DNA of 64,000 bases from Rhizobium sullae (lineage in GTDB: Bacteria; Pseudomonadota; Alphaproteobacteria; Rhizobiales; Rhizobiaceae), in contig NZ_FWER01000014.1 in the NCBI RefSeq assembly GCF_900169785.1, forward strand, positions 50,797-114,796, written 5' to 3'. This document shows, piece after piece, positions 18,767 through 26,757 of the stretch. The notes below the pieces were generated by a model. It did no database searches and was not told the origin of the DNA. It worked only from the letters and a program-made list of their open reading frames with translations. How positions within the stretch are numbered: the first letter of the stretch is position 1; each line of letters begins with the position of its first letter. The position numbers and the translations under genes are program-made.

Positions 18767-20008
18767 ATGCGGCTGATCCTCGAAATCGCTTTTACCCATA
18801 TTGCCGGGCGTGGCCGGCAGACGCTCGTCGCGGTATTTGGCGTCGCCGTCGGCGTCGGCTTTTCCATTGCCATGGCCGCACTCATGCAGGGTGGCCAAGA
18901 TGATTTCGTGGAACAGCTCGTCAACACCATGCCGCACATTGAGATCACCGACGAGCAGCGAACGGCTCGCCAGCAACCAGCCGAATCCGTGTTCGACACA
19001 ACGGAGATCTTCGGGCTCAGGCCGCGCGAAGACCGTCGCGGTATCATCAATCCGACAGCGGCACTTTCCTGGCTGGAGGCATGGGTTCCTGGCCGGCTCG
19101 CGCCGGACCTGAAGTTGCAGGGTGTCATTCATTACTCCAGCCGCGAAGTCGGGGCATCGGTGATCGGCATCGAGCCGGCTGCCGAACGCGGCGTTTCGCC
19201 GATCATCGGCGATTTCGTCGAGGGAAGCTTCGCGGCTCTTTCGGCAGGCGGCAACAATATCGTCATTGGCGATACGATGGCCAACCGCCTGGGTGCCGGC
19301 CTGAACGATACGATTACAGCCGTTTCCTCCGAAGGGCTCACCCGCAATTTCAAGATCGTCGGCCTCTTCCATACCGGTACGACAGCCCGTGATGAGGGCG
19401 AGGCCTACGTGTTGCTCAAGAATGCGCAGATCCTGAGCGCCCGCGCAAATGCGATCAACGAGATCCGCGTCAAGCTCGCCAATCCCGACGATGCGCCTGC
19501 AGCCGCACGACGGATCGAGGCGGAGCTCGGCTACAGGGCGGAAGCCTGGCAGGAGGCCAATGAATCGCTCCTCGAAGCACTCGTGATCCGCAATGTCATT
19601 ATGTACACCGTGGTTGCGGCAATCATGCTGGTCGCGGGTTTCGGCATCTTCAACATCATCTCGACGATCACCCACGAAAAGGCGCGCGATATTGCCATCA
19701 TGAAGTCGCTCGGCTTCGGAGAGGCCGATATGCGGCGCCTGTTCCTGCTCGAAGGTGTGGTGATCGGGGCCGCGGGGTCGGCGCTCGGTTGGCTGCTGGG
19801 CTTTGCGCTTGTCTATGCCCTGTCGCTGGTACGCTTCGAGCTTGCCGCGACCGGGCAAGAAATGACGCATCTGCCGATCGCCTGGAGTATCCTGCATTAT
19901 CTGATAGCCTCCGGCTTCGCGCTCGGTTCGGCGGCATTCGCCGGCTATCTTCCCGCCCGGCGCGCAGCGCGTCTCAACCCCGTCGACATCATAAGGGGTG
20001 CCACATGA
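18767..20008 (+). CDS. ABC transporter permease (FtsX/MacB-like)
   Basis: A 413-residue protein with one N-terminal membrane helix, a large periplasmic MacB-PCD domain (about 45-260) and three C-terminal helices of the FtsX fold, including the EKARDIAIMKSLGF coupling motif. Such permeases drive extrusion of lipids, peptides or antibiotics rather than import. The stop overlaps the ATPase start (ATGA). Confidence 0.88.
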   Translation: MRLILEIAFTHIAGRGRQTLVAVFGVAVGVGFSIAMAALMQGGQDDFVEQLVNTMPHIEITDEQRTARQQPAESVFDTTEIFGLRPREDRRGIINPTAALSWLEAWVPGRLAPDLKLQGVIHYSSREVGASVIGIEPAAERGVSPIIGDFVEGSFAALSAGGNNIVIGDTMANRLGAGLNDTITAVSSEGLTRNFKIVGLFHTGTTARDEGEAYVLLKNAQILSARANAINEIRVKLANPDDAPAAARRIEAELGYRAEAWQEANESLLEALVIRNVIMYTVVAAIMLVAGFGIFNIISTITHEKARDIAIMKSLGFGEADMRRLFLLEGVVIGAAGSALGWLLGFALVYALSLVRFELAATGQEMTHLPIAWSILHYLIASGFALGSAAFAGYLPARRAARLNPVDIIRGAT

Positions 20009-20700
20009 GTGCGCTGATCGAGGCGAGGAACCTGACGCGCATTCTCAAGGAGACTGTTCCCGTTACGCTGGTCCAGGATATTTCCCTGACGCTTGCCGAG
20101 CAGGAATTCGTTGCGATCACCGGCCCGTCCGGTTCCGGAAAATCGTCATTGCTGTATTTGCTGGGGCTGCTCGACGAGCCGACGAGCGGCACGCTTTCGA
20201 TCGGCGGCAGAGACACGGCACCGATGGACGAACAGGAGCGTGCCGAGACCCGCCTCTCCATGTTGGGTTTCGTCTTCCAGTTCCATTTCCTGCTGCCGGA
20301 ATTCACGGCTCGCGAGAACATCGAGATCCCGATGCGCAAGCTCGGACGGCTGAACCGGTCCGCCATGCGCAGGCGGGGCGAGGAACTCCTGACGTCGCTC
20401 GGCCTGGCCGATCATATGGACAAGAGACCGGATCAGCTCTCGGGCGGGCAACGCCAGCGGGTTGCCGTCGCCCGCGCCCTCGCAAACGACCCACCGATCG
20501 TCCTCGCCGACGAACCGACCGGAAGCCTCGACAGCCAGAATTCCGAGCAGGTCTTCTCGATCCTTGAGGCGCTCGTGCGCGAACGCGGCAAGACCGTTGT
20601 CGCCGTCACCCATGATCTCGACATGGCTGCTCGTATGGATCGGCGCATCCATCTCATGGATGGCAAGATCGAGGATGGCGCAACGGCAAGCGCCGAATAG
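20005..20700 (+). CDS. ABC transporter ATP-binding protein (LolD/MacB type)
   Basis: A 231-residue ATPase with Walker A GPSGSGKSS, Q-loop FVFQFHFLLPEFTARENIE, signature LSGGQRQRV and Walker B VLADEPTGSLD. This set is characteristic of the LolD/MacB/DevA exporter group. A much longer open frame upstream of the ATG overlaps the permease gene and is not real. It partners with the permease and adaptor encoded just before it. Confidence 0.92.
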   Translation: MSALIEARNLTRILKETVPVTLVQDISLTLAEQEFVAITGPSGSGKSSLLYLLGLLDEPTSGTLSIGGRDTAPMDEQERAETRLSMLGFVFQFHFLLPEFTARENIEIPMRKLGRLNRSAMRRRGEELLTSLGLADHMDKRPDQLSGGQRQRVAVARALANDPPIVLADEPTGSLDSQNSEQVFSILEALVRERGKTVVAVTHDLDMAARMDRRIHLMDGKIEDGATASAE

Positions 20701-20798
20701 TGTGTCGAGCTATTTTCAGCGGATGCTTAACTGTTCTTTCCTGCAATCTTTGCTTGGGGCTGATTGAGGAGTATTATCTAAAGTTAAGATAAGATTGC

Positions 20799-20844
20799 GA
20801 GCGGGATGCGGGCGGAAAACTGCATCCCTTTCCTCATCCCGCTC
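20799..20844 (+). promoter_or_regulatory. Leader with two competing hairpins before the TRAP operon
   Basis: GAGCGGGATG (20799-20808) pairs perfectly with CATCCCGCTC (20835-20844). The overlapping GGGATGC (20803-20809) instead pairs with GCATCCC (20822-20828). The two stems cannot form together. The structure ends 39 bases before the binding-protein start, a place where alternative folding could control transcription or translation. Confidence 0.5.
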
Positions 20845-20883
20845 CATTAAGGGCGAGAAAGCCCATGCTTTCGGGAGGAAGAG

Positions 20884-22026
20884 ATGAAACGCGGAATCCG
20901 TGTCAGGGAACAAACGTCGCGTCGCAAATTCCTAAGCGGCGCTGCCATGGCCGGCGCGGCGATGATCGCGGCACCAAACGTCGTCAAGGCGCAGGGGCCG
21001 GTCAACATGCGCTGGCAGAGCACTTGGCCCTCCAAGGATATATTTCACGAATTCGCGCTCGATTTCGCCAAGAAGGTCAACGACATGACCGGTGGGGACC
21101 TCAAGATCGAGGTGCTGCCTGCGGGCGCCGTGGTGCCGGCATTCGGTCTGCTCGACGCGGTCTCTCAAGGAACGCTCGACGGCGGTCACGGCGTGCTCGT
21201 CTACCATTATGGAAAGCAAACCGCGCTGGCGCTGTGGGGCTCCGGCCCTGGCTTCGCGATGGATGCCAACATGCTGCTCGCATGGCACAAATATGGTGGT
21301 GGCAAGGAGCTGCTTGCCAAGCTTTACGAGTCGATCGGCGCGAATGTCGTTTCGTTTCCTTATGGGCCGATGCCGACGCAACCGCTCGGCTGGTTCAAGA
21401 AGCCGGTCGCCAAGGTCGAGGATATCCAAGGCCTGAAGTTCCGCACCGTCGGCATTTCCATCGACGTGTTCACCGCTCTCGGTGCAGCGGTCAATGCGCT
21501 GCCGGCTGGCGAGATCGTTGCGGCGTTGGATCGTGGCCTGCTTGACGCGGCCGAGTTCAATAATGCCTCGTCCGACCGAGTGCTCGGCTTCCCGGATGTC
21601 TCGAAGATCTGCATGCTGCAGGGCTATCACCAGAATGCCGAGCAGTTCGAGATCCTGTTCAACAAGACAAAATATGACGGCCTGCCCGACCAGATGAAGG
21701 CGATCATCGCCAATGCGGTCGAGGCGGCGTCTCAGGATATGGCCTGGAAAGCGATCGACCGCTATTCGAAAGACTATGCCGAGATGCAGACGGTCGACAA
21801 GGTGAAGTTCTACAAGACGCCGGAGGCGATCCTCAAAAGGCAATTGGAGGTTTACGACGAGGTCGTAAAGAAGAAGGCCGGCGAAAACCCGCTGTTCAAG
21901 GAAATCCTCGAATCGCAAATCGCCTTTGCGGAGCGGGCAACGAGATGGGAGCAGGACACTGTCGTCGGCCGGCGGCTGGTCTTTGATCATTACTTCGGGA
22001 AGGACGGCGTGGCGAAGGAACTCTGA
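20884..22026 (+). CDS. TRAP transporter substrate-binding protein (DctP family)
   Basis: A 380-residue periplasmic protein with a twin-arginine signal (SRRKFLSGAAMAG). The body is a DctP/TakP-type fold; the arginine in LKFRTVGI is the conserved carboxylate-binding residue of TRAP receptors. It resembles the group that binds 2-oxo acids or other organic acids, some of which dimerise. Good GGAGGAAGAG ribosome site. First gene of a complete TRAP operon; no regulator or enzyme gene nearby reveals the ligand. Confidence 0.88.
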   Translation: MKRGIRVREQTSRRKFLSGAAMAGAAMIAAPNVVKAQGPVNMRWQSTWPSKDIFHEFALDFAKKVNDMTGGDLKIEVLPAGAVVPAFGLLDAVSQGTLDGGHGVLVYHYGKQTALALWGSGPGFAMDANMLLAWHKYGGGKELLAKLYESIGANVVSFPYGPMPTQPLGWFKKPVAKVEDIQGLKFRTVGISIDVFTALGAAVNALPAGEIVAALDRGLLDAAEFNNASSDRVLGFPDVSKICMLQGYHQNAEQFEILFNKTKYDGLPDQMKAIIANAVEAASQDMAWKAIDRYSKDYAEMQTVDKVKFYKTPEAILKRQLEVYDEVVKKKAGENPLFKEILESQIAFAERATRWEQDTVVGRRLVFDHYFGKDGVAKEL

Positions 22027-22101
22027 CGCGTGAATTCGGGCATCGCCGGGCAGAAGACCCGGTGATGCTTGCGGTGAAGATAGGCGCTTCCGGAGGCACG
22101 C

Positions 22102-22770
22102 GTGAACGTTCAACATTTTCTGCTCAGGGTGGATGCCATCAGCGTGTGGGTTGGAAAGGCTTCGGCCTGGCTCATCATCGGCCTGATGATGCTCGTTTGC
22201 GTCGAGGTCTTCAAGCGCTACATCATGAACATGCCGACGGCGTGGATCTTCGACGCCAGCAACATGTTCTACGGCACGCTCTTCATGCTCGCTGGAGCCT
22301 ATGCGCTGGCACAGAATGCCCATGTGCGCGGCGATTTTCTCTACAGCTCGCTAAAGCCCCGGACCCAGGCTGCACTCGATCTCGTCCTGTACATCGTCTT
22401 CTTCCTGCCGGGCGTCGCCGCTCTCGTTTATGCGGGTTATGACTACGCCGCACTTTCCTGGCGGATCGGCGAGCATTCGACCGTGACGGCGGAAGGGCCG
22501 CCGATCTATTACTTCAAGACCGTCATTCCGGTGGCCGGTGCGCTCGTCATGCTGCAAGGTCTTGCCGAGATCGCGCGCTGCATCGTCTGCCTGAGGACCG
22601 GAGCATGGCCGGCCCGGCTCAAGGATGTAGAGGAAATCGATGTTGTTGCCGAGCAGCTTGCGCAGAGCGAACACGTAGATGCGGAGACGCGCCAGGCGGC
22701 GATCGAGCGCGCCCAGAACATCGACCGCGCGGCGCGGCAACGGGGGCTTGGGGGAGACAGCGAGACATGA
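22102..22770 (+). CDS. TRAP transporter small permease (DctQ)
   Basis: A 222-residue membrane protein with four predicted helices (about 15-35, 50-75, 90-115, 140-165) and a charged C-terminal tail of about 40 residues, longer than usual for DctQ. It scaffolds the large permease. The stop overlaps the DctM start by four bases (ATGA). The start is an alternative codon (GTG) following GGAGGCAC. Confidence 0.88.
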   Translation: MNVQHFLLRVDAISVWVGKASAWLIIGLMMLVCVEVFKRYIMNMPTAWIFDASNMFYGTLFMLAGAYALAQNAHVRGDFLYSSLKPRTQAALDLVLYIVFFLPGVAALVYAGYDYAALSWRIGEHSTVTAEGPPIYYFKTVIPVAGALVMLQGLAEIARCIVCLRTGAWPARLKDVEEIDVVAEQLAQSEHVDAETRQAAIERAQNIDRAARQRGLGGDSET

Positions 22771-24509
22771 GCGATCCGTTCCTCGGAATGACGATGCTGA
22801 TGCTCATCGTGATCGTCATCATGATGGGGTTCCCGACGGCTTTCACGCTGATGGGCCTCGGAATGCTCTTCGGCTTCTACGCCTTCTATAATCCGGCCGA
22901 GCACTGGATCGACAATCGCGTCTTCGACCTGATGGTTCAGCGCACATACGGCGCAATGACCAACGACGTGCTGATCTCCATCCCGCTCTTCGTACTCATG
23001 GGCTATGTGATGGAGCGGGGAGCGCTGGTCGACAAAATGTTCTACAGCATCCAGCTTTCGTTCCGGCGGGTGCCGGCGTCGCTTGCCGTGGCGACACTGA
23101 TCGTTTGCACCTTCTGGGGGATTGCGAGCGGCCTCGTCGGCGCCGTTGTCGTGCTGATGGGGGTGATCGCCATGAACCCGATGCTGCGGGCAGGCTACGA
23201 CGTGAAACTCGCGTCCGGCGTCATCACCGCTGGCGGCACACTGGGCATTCTCATCCCGCCCTCGGTGATGATCATCGTCTATGCGGCGGTCGCGGGGCAA
23301 TCCGTGGTCAAGCTCTATGCCGCCGCGATGTTTCCCGGCTTCTTCCTCGCGTTCCTCTATCTGGCCTATATTCTAGGCTGGGCGACGATCAACCCGAAGA
23401 TCGCGCCGTCCCTGCCCGAGGAGCAGACACGGGTTCCGGTTGCAGGCTGGATGCGCAGTCTTCAGGCGGCCTACTCGCAAAACATGCTTGTCGGACTTCT
23501 GCGCGCATTGGTGTCGCCGTCGAAGGCGATGACGATGGAGACGGATGAGGGACGGCTTACTTACTGGAAGCTCCTCAAGAACTTCGGCGCAGCGCTCGTG
23601 CCCTTTTCCTTGACAGCATTCATGTTGCTCCTGGTGTGGTGGTACGTCGTCATCTATCAGCGGGCGTCCTCTGAGGCGGAGGCCCCGGAAGGGCTGGAGC
23701 AACTCGGCGCGCCTACTGCGGATGCGGGGCAGGCGGTGGCCAATGGCCCGACGACGAGCTTTTACGTGTCGTTCGCGCTCGTCGCCGCAATCGCTGCAGC
23801 GGTACTTGTCCGCTACTATCGCAACATGGGTGCTGAGAGGCTTCAGGTCGTGAAACTTCTGGTTTCCTCCGTCATGCCGCTTGCGATTCTCACCGTCGTC
23901 GTGCTCGCCGTCATTCTGTTCGGGATCACGACTGCGACGGAGTCCGCCGCAGTCGGTGCGGCTGGCGCCTTCCTGCTGGCGTTCCAGGCGCGAACGCTCA
24001 ACTGGAAGCGCACCAAGGAAGCGGTGTTCCTGACTGCGAAGACGACGGCGATGGTGTGCTGGCTCTTTGTCGGCTCGGCGCTCTTCTCCGCCGTTTTCGC
24101 CATTCTCGGCGGTCAAGCGCTGATCGAAGAATGGGTGCTGGCGCTTAGTCTGACGCCGGTGCAGTTCATGATCCTGTCTCAGGCAATCATCTTCATTCTC
24201 GGCTGGCCGCTTGAATGGACGGAGATCATCATCATCTTCGTGCCGATCTTTCTGCCGATGCTGCGGCATTTCGATATCGACCCGATCCTTTGGGGCGTCC
24301 TCGTCTTCGTCAATCTGCAAGCAGCGTTCCTGTCGCCGCCGGTGGCGATGTCGGCTTATTATCTCAAGGGGGTCTCACCGCCGCACGTCACCCTCAACCA
24401 GATCTTTGCGGGGATGATGCCCTACATGCTGATCGTTATCCTCTGCATGATCATCATGTATATTTGGCCGGGCATGATCCTCTGGCTTCCGAACTATCTG
24501 TACGGCTAA
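22767..24509 (+). CDS. TRAP transporter large permease (DctM)
   Basis: A 580-residue sodium-coupled transport subunit. Hydrophobic helices run throughout, with the conserved segments GIASGLVGAVVVLMG and GGTLGILIPPSVMIIVYA (substrate/ion site) in the first half. It is about 150 residues longer than common DctM because of an extra central region (about 225-370) containing a long loop and two helices, as in the mannitol/chloroaromatic subgroup. The ATG is coupled to DctQ. Confidence 0.9.
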   Translation: MSDPFLGMTMLMLIVIVIMMGFPTAFTLMGLGMLFGFYAFYNPAEHWIDNRVFDLMVQRTYGAMTNDVLISIPLFVLMGYVMERGALVDKMFYSIQLSFRRVPASLAVATLIVCTFWGIASGLVGAVVVLMGVIAMNPMLRAGYDVKLASGVITAGGTLGILIPPSVMIIVYAAVAGQSVVKLYAAAMFPGFFLAFLYLAYILGWATINPKIAPSLPEEQTRVPVAGWMRSLQAAYSQNMLVGLLRALVSPSKAMTMETDEGRLTYWKLLKNFGAALVPFSLTAFMLLLVWWYVVIYQRASSEAEAPEGLEQLGAPTADAGQAVANGPTTSFYVSFALVAAIAAAVLVRYYRNMGAERLQVVKLLVSSVMPLAILTVVVLAVILFGITTATESAAVGAAGAFLLAFQARTLNWKRTKEAVFLTAKTTAMVCWLFVGSALFSAVFAILGGQALIEEWVLALSLTPVQFMILSQAIIFILGWPLEWTEIIIIFVPIFLPMLRHFDIDPILWGVLVFVNLQAAFLSPPVAMSAYYLKGVSPPHVTLNQIFAGMMPYMLIVILCMIIMYIWPGMILWLPNYLYG

Positions 24510-24517
24510 AACAAATT

Positions 24518-24545
24518 GGCCCGCCGCTCGGCAGCAGCGGGCTTT
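24518..24545 (+). terminator. Rho-independent terminator of the TRAP operon
   Basis: GCCCGCCGCT, loop CGGC, AGCAGCGGGC, then TTTT, with one mismatch in a ten-pair stem. It begins 8 bases after the DctM stop and separates it from the convergent SPW gene. Confidence 0.85.
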
Positions 24546-24571
24546 TGCAATATCAGGCTCCGCGTCTGCGC

Positions 24572-24931
24572 TTAAGCGTGAGCTTGGGGATGGTGAACAT
24601 CCCAGACTGCCCATAGCGATACGGCGGCGATGAGCACTCCCATAACGACGGCCGTCCACATCGCGCTCGCATTGGCCGCAAAACCGAGCAGCCAGGGAGA
24701 CACGACCATCCAGAGGCCGATCACCAGATTTGCCCATTCCTCCCATTCAGCGAATACCGAAAGCGCTGCGACCGTCAGCGCGCCGAGGATAACTGCGGCG
24801 ATCCATGCGTTCCAGCTCGGCATGGTTTCAGCTGAAAAGCCGATGACCCACGGCGAGATGAACAAGCATACCGCCAGGACCAGATTCGCCCAATCCTGAC
24901 TCTTCTTTCCTTCCATCCAAGTGTTTGCCAT
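24572..24931 (-). CDS. SPW-repeat membrane protein
   Basis: A 119-residue protein with two copies of the SPW motif (FISPWVIGF and VVSPWLLGF), each within a helix pair, giving four membrane segments. Family function is unknown. Both repeats begin with WANLVLAV or WANLVIGL, showing internal duplication. ATG 24931 has GGAGG five bases upstream; an earlier ATG lies inside that ribosome site. Confidence 0.88.
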   Translation of the reverse strand: MANTWMEGKKSQDWANLVLAVCLFISPWVIGFSAETMPSWNAWIAAVILGALTVAALSVFAEWEEWANLVIGLWMVVSPWLLGFAANASAMWTAVVMGVLIAAVSLWAVWDVHHPQAHA

Positions 24932-25185
24932 GACAACCTCCACTATGAGGCTCCACCAGCCCCATCTCGCGTGAACCTCACGCTTAAGTATATAAGTAAT
25001 TTCTCAAATACTTAGTTCAAGAGGTCGCGCGGAAGACGCTCCAGCCATGAGTCAGAATTACAGCCACATAAACAGATCGTTTCAAACGAACGGGATTGCG
25101 TCGCTGGCAGGTTTTGCAGCGCAGGCGAACTTGCATTTTCTTTCACGCATTTCAGATTCAAAAAGAGGTATTGACGGAGGTGGTC

Positions 25186-25470
25186 ATGACGGATGATCGC
25201 AAGGCAACACTCGTGCACATATCGGGAAGGGTGCAGGGCGTCAGCTTCCGCATCTGGACGAAGGCCCAGGCACAGGGGCTCGGCCTGACCGGTTGGGTGC
25301 GCAACGAGTACGACGGCACTGTGACCGCTTTGATCTCCGGGCCGGATGCGGCGATCGGAGAGATGTTAAGGCAGTTTTGGAACGGCCCGATCGGCGCGTC
25401 GGTTTCCAGCGTCATGACAGAGCCGGCTTCTCCGGACGAGGCGCCATCGGACTTCCGGATTACACACTGA
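25186..25470 (+). CDS. Acylphosphatase
   Basis: A 94-residue enzyme of the acylphosphatase family, which hydrolyses carboxyl-phosphate bonds. The phosphate-binding loop GRVQGVSFR supplies the essential arginine, and [11 protein letters not shown] supplies the catalytic asparagine. Length is standard. A clear GGAGG precedes the ATG at 25186; a longer upstream frame lacks similarity. It stands alone. Confidence 0.93.
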   Translation: MTDDRKATLVHISGRVQGVSFRIWTKAQAQGLGLTGWVRNEYDGTVTALISGPDAAIGEMLRQFWNGPIGASVSSVMTEPASPDEAPSDFRITH

Positions 25471-25613
25471 CGCTGGGCTGGCTCCGGACGGGCACGTTGC
25501 CATCGCCGGATGTTGATGCCGGTTCACCCAGACTGCCGTTATCGCGTGGCGCACCTCCTGCGCCACGCCGATGGATAGCATACTGAGCCAGATGCCGGCG
25601 GGTCCGGAACCGG

Positions 25614-25820
25614 CTAGTGCTTTGCCGAATGCTGCTTGGCAATCGTGAGAATATAGTCATCAGCGATATCGGCGATCGCCATGGCGATCTCCGCTGGTGT
25701 AAACTCAACCAGCCTCTCGCTGAAAATGATCTGGTGAACGGCTTCTTCGATCTTCTGCCGGCAGGCAAAAAGACGATCGGCATGATTGACCTGTATAATA
25801 GGTAACTCCATGGCACTCAT
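25614..25820 (-). CDS. Small conserved-looking protein, unknown
   Basis: A 68-residue soluble, mostly helical protein starting MSAMELPIIQVNHADRL, chosen because CGGAGCT lies just before the ATG. The sequence is well balanced in residues and contains one cysteine and a helix pair. No family was recognised. It reads away from the RiPP-type locus, and nothing ties it to that locus except position. Confidence 0.5.
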   Translation of the reverse strand: MSAMELPIIQVNHADRLFACRQKIEEAVHQIIFSERLVEFTPAEIAMAIADIADDYILTIAKQHSAKH

Positions 25821-26255
25821 AGCTCCGATCTTTTGGCGGCAGTCATTGCACGCCTTGTAGCTGGACATTAATGATACAGTGCTTGCTATGTGTCGACGCA
25901 TCGGTTGGCGATGACGAAACCGTCAATAACTTCATCCAATTGCCTCGACTGAGCAGCAGGATAAGCTGACGCAACGGCTGGTCGCGCGTCGGCCCTTGGC
26001 CGCAACGCTCCAAACATTGACGCTGGAAACATAGTTGCAAAAGCCGAGTTCGTGCGTGAAATCGGCGTGACACAATCTTAAATAGCATGCAGTATTGTTG
26101 CGCGTAGAAATAAAGCTCATCCTGAGACCTGCCGCGCGCAATTATCTCGGCAGCCCGATATCGGGACTGAAACAGGCAACACTTGCAGCAAAAAACATAA
26201 CAAAGATCTGTGAAGGAAAAGCAAGAATATCGTGCAAAATAAATTCGCCTTTAGT
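25821..26255. other. AT-richer intergenic region before the RiPP locus
   Basis: About 430 bases without a convincing gene, noticeably richer in A and T than its neighbours. Short reverse-strand frames show no similarity to anything. It likely contains the promoter of the regulator gene that follows. Confidence 0.4.
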
Positions 26256-26275
26256 TGCATTTTCCCCGAAATGCA
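26256..26275. promoter_or_regulatory. Candidate operator of the XRE regulator
   Basis: TGCATTT and AAATGCA form a perfect seven-base inverted repeat around six bases, with a further GATGCACTT half-site a few bases on. It sits 35 bases before the XRE start, a usual place for autoregulation. Confidence 0.5.
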
Positions 26276-26310
26276 CCATGATGCACTTAACATGCGCCAT
26301 GAGGGGCACC

Positions 26311-26748
26311 ATGAAGGCCAAATCACCAAATGCCATTGATGTATATGTGGGTGGCCGCGTCCGGCTCCGGCGCAAGGTTCTTGGCTTGAGCCAAGGTAGT
26401 TTAGCGGATGCCTTGGGTATTACGTTTCAGCAGATACAAAAATACGAGAAAGGCGCGAACCGAATAGGTGCCAGCAGACTCCAGCGGATAGCGGAGATTC
26501 TTTGTGTCCCCGTCGGTTTCTTTTTCGAGAACGATGCGGCCGTCTCAGCCGATGTCGACGCAAGGCGTGAGACGAATGAGGTCGCGCTGTTCATAACGTC
26601 GAAGGAAGGTCTGGCGCTCAGCAAGGCATTCCTTGCGATCGAGGACGCTAACATCCGTCAAAAATTGCTTGCCCTTACCAGAAGCCTTGGCTCTACAAGC
26701 GTGGTCGAGAACGATGGCGACGGTTCCAATCAGGTAGAAACCACGTGA
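26311..26748 (+). CDS. XRE-family HTH regulator of the RiPP locus
   Basis: A 145-residue Cro/CI-type DNA-binding protein. The helix-turn-helix spans about residues 15-70 (GRVRLRRKVLGLSQGSLADA, then FQQIQKYEKGANRIGASRL), followed by VPVGFFFEN as in the rhizobial PraR/SinR-like regulators, and an acidic tail. ATG 26311 follows GAGGGGCACC; the longer upstream frame is not HTH-like. The SARP gene begins 9 bases after its stop, so the two are co-transcribed. Confidence 0.85.
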   Translation: MKAKSPNAIDVYVGGRVRLRRKVLGLSQGSLADALGITFQQIQKYEKGANRIGASRLQRIAEILCVPVGFFFENDAAVSADVDARRETNEVALFITSKEGLALSKAFLAIEDANIRQKLLALTRSLGSTSVVENDGDGSNQVETT

Positions 26749-26757
26749 GGATAGTCT

